A stretch of 20,969 bases of DNA from NCBI GenBank assembly GCA_964537505.1, contig CAZICK010000067.1, positions 1 through 20,969 on the forward strand. The letters run 5' to 3'. Below, piece by piece: positions 15,423 through 20,969 of the stretch. The notes beneath the pieces are model-generated. The model saw only the letters and a list, made by a program, of their open reading frames with translations, searched no databases and was not told the DNA's origin. How positions within the stretch are numbered: the stretch's first letter is position 1; each line of letters begins with the position of its first letter. The translations under genes and the position numbers were made by a program. The DNA comes from DAINBT01 sp036732785. GTDB lineage: Bacteria; Planctomycetota; Phycisphaerae; Sedimentisphaerales; SM23-30.

Positions 15423-16211
15423 TCACGCCGTACCACCGCCGTCAACGCTGAGGATAGCGCCGGTAACCCAACTTGATAAATCGCTCGCCAGGAAGAGAAC
15501 ACAATTAGCTATTTCCTCCACAGTACCAAGGCGATTGAGCGGGCGATTCGCGGCTTCCTGTTGGAACTCGTTCCATGCTTGGCCTAACTGTTCGGCTTCG
15601 CTGCGCAGCATGGCCGTATCGACGTCGCCGGGGCAAATGCAATTGACGCGTATGTTATGCCTGCCGTGATCGATTGCCATAGCGCGGGTCATGTTAACGG
15701 TGGCGCCTTTGGCGGCGCAATATGCCACCGCGCTAGCGCCTCCGCTGATGCCCCAGCCCGAACCGGTATTGATAACACTACCGCCGCCATTTTCAATCAT
15801 CTCAGGTATGACATAATGGCAGATCAAATAGATGCCTTTGACGTTAACGTTCAGAACCAGATTCCATTCCTCTTCAGTGAGATCGACGACGTTTTTACGC
15901 CGGGTTACGCCGGCATTGTTGAACAGAATATCGATTTTACCGAATTGGCTGATAGTTTGTTCTATGGCCCCCCGGCATTCGGCGTCGCAAGTCACATCAC
16001 AGCAAATAAAATGTGCCTTACCGTCTAGTTGACCGATTTCTGCCGCGACTTGCTGACCCAGGGTTACGTTGGTATCCAATATTACTATAGTGGCGCCGGC
16101 TTCAGCCAGGCGAAAGGCGGTGGCCCGGCCTATGCCGGACGCTCCACCGGTTATGATCGCTACTTTTCCTTCCAAAGAAATCAGTTTCAGTATTTTGGGG
16201 TTCAGGTTCAT
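15423..16211 (-). CDS. SDR-family NAD(P)-dependent oxidoreductase
   Basis: 262 residues, a classical short-chain dehydrogenase. TGGASGIG (21-28) binds the dinucleotide, NNAG (98-101) stabilises the sheet, and the catalytic set is Ser151, Tyr164 and Lys168 (YCAAK). An aspartate after the second strand (VILDT) suggests NAD rather than NADP preference. The C-terminus LSVDGGGTA is typical. The substrate is unknown: a sugar or hydroxy-acid dehydrogenase is plausible. ATG 16211 has GGGAG 6 bases upstream. A TATAAT at 16243-16248 on the minus strand could be its -10 box. Confidence 0.92.
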   Translation of the reverse strand: MNLNPKILKLISLEGKVAIITGGASGIGRATAFRLAEAGATIVILDTNVTLGQQVAAEIGQLDGKAHFICCDVTCDAECRGAIEQTISQFGKIDILFNNAGVTRRKNVVDLTEEEWNLVLNVNVKGIYLICHYVIPEMIENGGGSVINTGSGWGISGGASAVAYCAAKGATVNMTRAMAIDHGRHNIRVNCICPGDVDTAMLRSEAEQLGQAWNEFQQEAANRPLNRLGTVEEIANCVLFLASDLSSWVTGAILSVDGGGTA

Positions 16212-16492
16212 ATACAACTCCCTACATTATTGTTTTATCGAGATTATATAAAAAACCATTTAACGTGCCCATTGACAAAATGAGGACCGAATTAGCAATA
16301 ATGCATACTGGGAGTTTGTAAAAATCGTTTAATGGGCCGACCTGATCGACAAAAATAGGCATCCGCGCTTCTTGACGCATAAACATGCTCGATTCAATCG
16401 ATCAGTTAAGTCGATTAGCAGCACAACCTGGATGATTTACTCGCGAATAGCTCACGTGGGCCATTTATGAGAATTTTATCGAACAAAAGGGG
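16212..16492. other. Intergenic region without recognised genes
   Basis: Between the SDR gene and the tRNA promoter, in divergent orientation. It contains a possible -10 box for the SDR gene (16243-16248) and small AT-rich inverted repeats around TCGATT. No coding sequence or RNA gene was recognised. Confidence 0.5.
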
Positions 16493-16522
16493 TTGACAAA
16501 TTACATTGGAAATCTCTACAAT
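16493..16522 (+). promoter_or_regulatory. Sigma70-type promoter of the tRNA gene
   Basis: TTGACA (16493-16498), 18 bases, then TACAAT (16517-16522). The tRNA begins 20 bases after the -10 box, leaving a short 5' leader. Confidence 0.85.
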
Positions 16523-16542
16523 GCGGCAGCTTGGAATTTTCC

Positions 16543-16616
16543 GGGCCCATAGCTCAGTCGGTTAGAGCAGTGGACTCATAATCCATGTGTCCTAGGTTCG
16601 AGTCCTAGTGGGCCCA
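16543..16616 (+). tRNA. tRNA with anticodon CAT (elongator Met, or Ile2)
   Basis: 74 bases with a full cloverleaf. Acceptor GGGCCCA pairs with TGGGCCC, discriminator A; D arm GCTC...GAGC; anticodon stem GTGGA/TCCAT with loop CTCATAA, anticodon CAT; T arm CTAGG-TTCGAGT-CCTAG. CCA is not encoded. The first base pairs normally and the anticodon stem lacks three G-C pairs, so it is not the initiator. CAT in this loop fits elongator tRNA-Met or, after lysidine modification by TilS, tRNA-Ile2; the acceptor stem does not settle it. Confidence 0.95.
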
Positions 16617-16689
16617 GTTTGGTAAGTCCACAGCTTCCAAACAATTACGTTGGGTAACCTTTTTCTCTTTTCGATATTATCGCTACGGC

Positions 16690-16763
16690 TATAATAGGTA
16701 GCTAAAAGCGACAAACTCCAGCCCGCTGGGGCGGGCCATTAAAAATAGTCAAGCGTTACGCTT
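16690..16763 (+). promoter_or_regulatory. Candidate promoter and hairpin leader of the secreted esterase
   Basis: TATAAT at 16690-16695 has only a weak -35 (TTTTCG at 16 bases). Downstream come a strong hairpin GCCCGC-TGGG-GCGGGC (16721-16736) and a smaller one AAGCG-TTA-CGCTT (16751-16763). The first may also end the tRNA transcript, but it is followed by CATTAAAAA rather than a T tract. The gene starts at 16801 with GAGGT 7 bases ahead. Confidence 0.4.
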
Positions 16764-16800
16764 CAAATTAAAATCCGGGATACTTATAGAGGTAAAACTT

Positions 16801-19800
16801 ATGAAAACACGTTGTAATCATACCCAATTACACTTATTCCTGAATGTTATAACTATCACAGTTTTAGTCCTGTTGCTCACCCAGAGTTGCGCTCAGGCGG
16901 TACTTGATTCGAACGAGGCCAAACAGCTTAGTCAGTTTGCCAAATGGCGGTATTCAGGCACCATGTATATCATAACCACGCCGGATGGCGCGGACCTTCA
17001 CGCCTCGGCCTCGGAAACAAACTTTCCACTGCTGGTACGGCTGAATAAGGATTTCTTCAACTTCAGTCAGGCTAAGCCCCACGGCCAGGACATTCGTTTT
17101 GCCTCGAACGACGGTATTCCCTTACCCTATCAGATAGAGGAATGGGACCCCGCCGGCGGGACCGCAAGCATCTGGGTGAAAATCCCGGAAATACGTGGAA
17201 ATGCCAGGCAGCCGATCAAAATGTACTGGGGCAACGCCGACGCCATCGAAACATCCAGCGGATCGGCGGTATTTAACGAGTCCAACGGATACCTCAGCGT
17301 CTGGCACATGAACGACCCGGTGAACGATGAAGTCGCTACGCTTGTATCGAAGGATACGGGTACCTCTTCTTCTTCCGGGATAATCGGTAAAAGCCGGCGG
17401 TTTGACGCAGGCAAGGGGATCAACTGTGGCGAAAAAATCTCAACCTATCCTTCCGGTTCCAGTCCACATTCTTCTGAAGTGTGGTTCAGGGCGGAAAAAC
17501 CTAATGCGACCATCCTTGCCTGGGGAAACGAGCAGGCTCAGGGAAAAGTGGTGATGCAGTATCGCAGCCCGCCACACATAACAATGGATTGCTACTTCTC
17601 AGGCGCAGACGTAGCGGGGGGCAGTACGCTGCCCATGTCCGAATGGATTCATGTGATCCACACATTCAAAAATGGCGACTCGCGGATCTATGTAAATGGC
17701 GTCCTCGATGGCGTCTCAACGTCCACAGGCGCCCCGCTGGCGATCAAGAGCCCCGCGCGAATGTATATCGGCGGCTGGTATGACAACTACCAATTTGTCG
17801 GCGACATCGACGAGGTTCGCATTTCAAATGTAACACGTTCCGCCGACTGGATCAGGATGCAATACGAAAACCAAAAACCACTGCAAACACTGGTCGGGCC
17901 GATTGTACAACCCGGAAAAACCATCTCGATCTCTCCAGCAAAGCTGTCAGTTTTGGAAGGTGAGTGCGCCACTGTTAGCGCCAAGGCCGGCGGCGCACAA
18001 AAAATTTATTGGATTTTCAAACGAGACAACAAGGATACGGTCGTCAGCGTGGACCGGAGCTTGTACACGTTTGACGCCGGCCGGGTGAGAGCCACCACAT
18101 CGTATGTGCTGCAGTTCAAGGCTGTGTACGCCGACGAGGTCAAGACCAGGGATATACCTGTGACAATCAGGGAAGAAATTCCAGAGCCGGTCTTTGCCCT
18201 GAAGGCACCCTCGGAATGGAACGGCCGGGACACCGTCGAGCTGGTGCCCGAAATCAGTAATCTAAATGCCATGAAAGATAAAGGTGCCGACAATCTCAAT
18301 TACACATGGAACGTCTCCGGAGGCGCTGTGATCAAGGATGTCGCTCCCGGCAAACTGATTCTCAAGCGATCACAATACAGCGGCAAAATCACCGTTACTC
18401 TGGCGATCAACAATGGCGGCGGCGATGTGACCGCCGCCGCGTCGATCATGACAACCGAGCCAAAAAGTGACACATGGGTCCGCAGGACTCCCGGAAAGGA
18501 AGAAAAACCGCAGGACAATCAGTTCTATGCACGAGACGACAAAAACGAGGGAACGCTCTACTGCAACGGAACACTCGAGCAAAACGTGGACTCTCTATTT
18601 CTAAAGCTCTACGCGGACGACAAACTGATCGAAACCATAGAGCACAAGCCCACAGCGGACAAGAGCTACGCCTTTACCGCCAAACTCAAGCCGGGATTGA
18701 TCAAGTACAGCGTGGAGTTCGGACACAAAACCGGCGGCACCGAAACAATTCTGCACAAGGCCGGCAATATCGTCTGCGGAGACGCCTATATCATCGATGG
18801 CCAATCGAACGCGTTAGCCACGGATACTGGCGAGGACTCTCCTCGCCAGACAAATGACTGGATCCGCAGCTATGCCGAACCAAGATACTACCGCAAAGGC
18901 GAAACACAAAACCTATGGTGTAACCCGGTCTGGAAATCGCAGGGAGATCACAAGGCCGAGCTTGGCTGGTGGGGTATGGTGCTCGCCGAGCGACTGGTGG
19001 AAAGCCAGAAGATGCCGGTCTTCATCATCAACGGCGCCGTCGGCGGAACACGGATCGATCAACACCAGCGAAATCCGCAAGACCATGAGGACCTCAATAC
19101 GATTTACGGACGCCTCCTATGGCGTGTTAGACAAGCCAAAATGACGCATGGAATCCGATGGGTTTTATGGCACCAGGGTGAAAGTGACCAGGGATCGGAT
19201 GGCCCAACCGGCGGCTACGGGTGGGAATCTTACCAGCAGTATTTCATCGATATGTCAGCCGCATGGAAAGAGGATTTCCCGAATATTCAACACTACTATT
19301 TATTTCAAATCTGGCCAAACTCCTGCAGCATGGGAAATGGCAACGGCGATATGCTGCGCGAGGTACAGCGGACTTTGCCTTGCCTTTACTCCAACATGGA
19401 CATCATGGCGACGTTGGGTATCAGGCCGCCTGGCCCATGTCATTTCCCACTGATCGGCTGGTCGGAATTTGCCAGCTTGATTCAACCACTGATCGAGCGG
19501 GATTTCTACGACCGACCGGTTACATCTTCCATCACATCGCCAAACCTCAAAAAGGCATACTATACGAGTAGTGCCAAAGACGCCATTGCGCTGGAATTTG
19601 ACCAGCCCGTAGTCTGGAACGATTCGCTGATCGGCGAGTTCTACCTGGATGGAGCCAGTGGGAAAGTCGCCTCGGCCGCCGTCTCCGAAAATGTGCTGAC
19701 GCTCAGGTTAAACGAACCGTCAGAGGCAAACAAAATTACCTATCTCAAAGAAATGTCCTGGAACCAGGATAGGCTTCTTTATGGAGAAAACGGCATCGCC

Positions 19801-19836
19801 GCACTCACATTTTGCAATGTCCCGATTTCAAGATAA
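16801..19836 (+). CDS. Secreted multidomain sialate O-acetylesterase (DUF2341, LamG-like, Ig-like, SGNH hydrolase)
   Basis: 1011 residues. A signal peptide (about 1-33, hydrophobic VITITVLVLLL, likely cut after CAQA) directs export. Residues about 50-150 resemble DUF2341 (FPLLVRL, QPIKMYWGN), 165-365 a concanavalin/LamG-like domain (GYLSVWHMND, DEVRISNVTRSADWI), and 375-560 two Ig-like beta regions. The catalytic SGNH domain of the SASA family spans about 655-900: Ser669 in IIDGQSNA, Gly748 in NGAVGGTR, the block WHQGESD (790-796) and His881 in CHFP. All blocks are present, so it looks active. It would remove O-acetyl groups from polysaccharide sugars outside the cytoplasm; true sialic acid as substrate is not implied. 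About 105 C-terminal residues form a beta domain. Start ATG 16801 has GAGGT with good spacing. Confidence 0.9.
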   Translation: MKTRCNHTQLHLFLNVITITVLVLLLTQSCAQAVLDSNEAKQLSQFAKWRYSGTMYIITTPDGADLHASASETNFPLLVRLNKDFFNFSQAKPHGQDIRFASNDGIPLPYQIEEWDPAGGTASIWVKIPEIRGNARQPIKMYWGNADAIETSSGSAVFNESNGYLSVWHMNDPVNDEVATLVSKDTGTSSSSGIIGKSRRFDAGKGINCGEKISTYPSGSSPHSSEVWFRAEKPNATILAWGNEQAQGKVVMQYRSPPHITMDCYFSGADVAGGSTLPMSEWIHVIHTFKNGDSRIYVNGVLDGVSTSTGAPLAIKSPARMYIGGWYDNYQFVGDIDEVRISNVTRSADWIRMQYENQKPLQTLVGPIVQPGKTISISPAKLSVLEGECATVSAKAGGAQKIYWIFKRDNKDTVVSVDRSLYTFDAGRVRATTSYVLQFKAVYADEVKTRDIPVTIREEIPEPVFALKAPSEWNGRDTVELVPEISNLNAMKDKGADNLNYTWNVSGGAVIKDVAPGKLILKRSQYSGKITVTLAINNGGGDVTAAASIMTTEPKSDTWVRRTPGKEEKPQDNQFYARDDKNEGTLYCNGTLEQNVDSLFLKLYADDKLIETIEHKPTADKSYAFTAKLKPGLIKYSVEFGHKTGGTETILHKAGNIVCGDAYIIDGQSNALATDTGEDSPRQTNDWIRSYAEPRYYRKGETQNLWCNPVWKSQGDHKAELGWWGMVLAERLVESQKMPVFIINGAVGGTRIDQHQRNPQDHEDLNTIYGRLLWRVRQAKMTHGIRWVLWHQGESDQGSDGPTGGYGWESYQQYFIDMSAAWKEDFPNIQHYYLFQIWPNSCSMGNGNGDMLREVQRTLPCLYSNMDIMATLGIRPPGPCHFPLIGWSEFASLIQPLIERDFYDRPVTSSITSPNLKKAYYTSSAKDAIALEFDQPVVWNDSLIGEFYLDGASGKVASAAVSENVLTLRLNEPSEANKITYLKEMSWNQDRLLYGENGIAALTFCNVPISR

Positions 19837-19871
19837 CGGTGAACCGGACATCTGCCGGACAAATCGTCATT

Positions 19872-19928
19872 TGGCTGTTCCATGGCCTGCCCGATCGCGA
19901 ACATCCAACGGTCGGAACCAAACAGCCA
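19872..19928. terminator. Possible long-loop inverted repeat between convergent genes
   Basis: TGGCTGTT (19872-19879) and AACAGCCA (19921-19928) are perfect inverted arms 41 bases apart, with a nested CCGA/TCGG. It lies between the convergent stops of the esterase and pseudopilin genes, where a bidirectional terminator would be expected, but there is no T tract. Confidence 0.25.
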
Positions 19929-19932
19929 CTGA

Positions 19933-20730
19933 TCAAAATGTTGACGACGGAGTGAAACCGTAACCAAATCTGCCCCAGGTAGCTCTTACCATCTTATACA
20001 GATCCGGGCTGCCAGGCACGTATGTATTATACCACCAATCCTGCTCTTCACCCGCCTTAGCTATATCCAGAGTGCGTTCATCCTCCCACTCCCATCGCTC
20101 CGAATGCCCATCGCAGAATCCAAATGTGTTGCCTCTGCCATGACGGGCGCTGGGGAAATCCCACCAACTTTCCGAGTAAATATCAATCGTATAGCCGGCA
20201 AAAGTTAATCTGCCTTCATCAACAAGAACAATACGCTGGCTCGCGTTCTTTATTTGCACATATTTCATAAGCAGTAAATCCTTGTCTTCTTCTTTCAGGT
20301 AATCCTCTCCTCTTTTTTTATCGCCTAGAAATTCAGGTATGGAATAAGTACGAGGTTCGCCTTTTTTGCTCGTTGGGCAACGGTAAATCTCCGTCGTATT
20401 CAAATAGGGATATAAGCGACCACGCCTTATTGCTTCCTGTTGCCGTTCCCAATCGGCCGGATCATCATAATTAGGATAACCAGCCCAATCGACCCATGGA
20501 TTCGGTATCTCACCCCAGTATCCGGTATTTGGTGAAACTAAACAGTCTTCATTGTCAAAACAGTACATCGTCCAGCCCAAACTCAGTTGCCTCAGATTTA
20601 GCAGACAAACAGCCGTTTTCGCCTGTAGCCGTGCCTTACCTAACGCCGGCATCAAAATCGACATTAACAACGCGATTATCGAAATCACCACCAGCAATTC
20701 TATTAGTGTAAAACCCTTTTTCGCCTTCAT
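19933..20730 (-). CDS. Type II secretion-like pseudopilin with H-X9-DG motif
   Basis: 265 residues. The N-terminus MKAKKGFTLIELLVVISIIA is a class III prepilin signal: cleavage after Gly6, Phe7 methylated, Glu11 conserved, then a membrane helix. The C-terminal part has HGRGNTFGFCDG, an exact H-X9-DG motif, the mark of the large planctomycete pseudopilin family, which is expanded to dozens of copies per genome. It may form minor pseudopili or surface structures. ATG 20730 is chosen because AAGGAG lies 6 bases upstream; an in-frame ATG at 20769 would place 13 extra residues before the leader. Monocistronic, with the promoter at 20824-20851. It converges on the secreted esterase gene; whether the two are functionally linked is unknown. 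Confidence 0.93.
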   Translation of the reverse strand: MKAKKGFTLIELLVVISIIALLMSILMPALGKARLQAKTAVCLLNLRQLSLGWTMYCFDNEDCLVSPNTGYWGEIPNPWVDWAGYPNYDDPADWERQQEAIRRGRLYPYLNTTEIYRCPTSKKGEPRTYSIPEFLGDKKRGEDYLKEEDKDLLLMKYVQIKNASQRIVLVDEGRLTFAGYTIDIYSESWWDFPSARHGRGNTFGFCDGHSERWEWEDERTLDIAKAGEEQDWWYNTYVPGSPDLYKMVRATWGRFGYGFTPSSTF

Positions 20731-20823
20731 GACATTCTCCTTAAGCAGCCGTCTAGGCCCTTTGGCCATGATCTCCCGCTCTCCCTGGCTGGCACAACCA
20801 CAAAAAAACAGCCATCCTTATCT

Positions 20824-20851
20824 ATTATACCTGTTTCCCTGCTGCGTTCAA
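20824..20851 (-). promoter_or_regulatory. Promoter of the pseudopilin gene
   Basis: On the minus strand TTGAAC (20846-20851), 16 bases, TATAAT (20824-20829), about 95 bases before the start. The leader carries a T-rich stretch (TTTTTTT) ahead of the ribosome-binding site. Confidence 0.7.
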
Positions 20852-20874
20852 GCATATTTTTGGAGCCTCAGGCC

Positions 20875-20923
20875 CCGCCTACAATTGTCATCCCCGCGAA
20901 CAACTGTCACCCCTGCGAACAGG
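20875..20923 (-). repeat. G-rich short tandem repeat array, right edge
   Basis: Reverse complement shows two units of the pattern GGGGnTGACAnTTGTnnGC, for example AGGGGTGACAGTTGTTCGC. It is the inverted counterpart of 1-68, with a short indel between units. It is just upstream of the pseudopilin promoter. Confidence 0.6.
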
Positions 20924-20969
20924 CTGTGTCGCAATTACATAAAAACTTGCTTTATTCTGTCGCTCGATA

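Noticed and set aside
16543..16616. tRNA as an integration site for a mobile island on its 3' side
   Set aside because: No repeat of the tRNA 3' end occurs downstream in the window and no integrase is present.
20856..20880. GGAGCC-TCA-GGCCCC hairpin as a terminator
   Set aside because: No T tract follows the stem on either strand; it lies upstream of the pseudopilin promoter and next to the G-rich repeat.

Overview
The window looks like chromosomal DNA of a planctomycete, most likely of class Phycisphaerae (inference). The supporting signs are a type II secretion pseudopilin of the H-X9-DG kind at the right end, a large secreted DUF2341/LamG-like/sialate O-acetylesterase protein, a Tat-exported sugar isomerase/epimerase-like protein, and housekeeping genes dispersed in an order unlike that of model bacteria. 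No sequence search was possible, so taxonomy and family names rest on motif reading.

Layout. 1-268: G-rich short tandem repeats and a 55-bp dispersed repeat. 275-1228 (+): Tat-exported TIM-barrel protein. 1239-5262 (-): a two-gene acyl-CoA unit, an ADP-forming acyl-CoA synthetase followed by a CoA-transferase fused to a GNAT domain. 5373-7644 (-): an operon DUF503/ylxP - rbfA - degenerate endonuclease III-like protein - hisG, driven by a consensus sigma70-type promoter at 7710-7738. 7766-13213 (-): alaS, an HtrA-type protease and recA, transcribed in the order recA, htrA, alaS. 13221-13538: the recA upstream region, present as three tandem 106-bp copies. 13552-16211 (-): RNA 2',3'-cyclic phosphodiesterase (ligT/thpR), a PfkB-family kinase and an SDR oxidoreductase, separated by intergenic regions with repeats and a terminator. 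16493-16616 (+): tRNA with anticodon CAT and its own promoter. 16801-19836 (+): large secreted esterase. 19933-20730 (-): pseudopilin with a good promoter. 20875-20923: an inverted copy of the G-rich repeat that begins the window.

How the genes fit together. The ACD and CoA-transferase-GNAT pair probably interconverts acyl-CoA and free acids with ATP formation, and the GNAT domain suggests acyl-CoA-linked protein acetylation. YlxP and RbfA belong to 30S ribosome maturation. RecA, HtrA and AlaRS are repair, envelope proteolysis and translation. The exported isomerase-like protein, the PfkB kinase, the SDR enzyme and the sialate O-acetylesterase suggest a polysaccharide-degrading lifestyle.

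The most unusual items are the triplicated recA leader (each copy has a terminator-like hairpin whose loop is an ATG preceded by a near-perfect Shine-Dalgarno in two copies), the 55-bp element shared by the 5' regions of two unrelated genes, the split Pat-like architecture (CoA-transferase-GNAT next to a catalytically intact ACD), and the endonuclease III-fold protein lacking its catalytic residues inside the rbfA-hisG operon.
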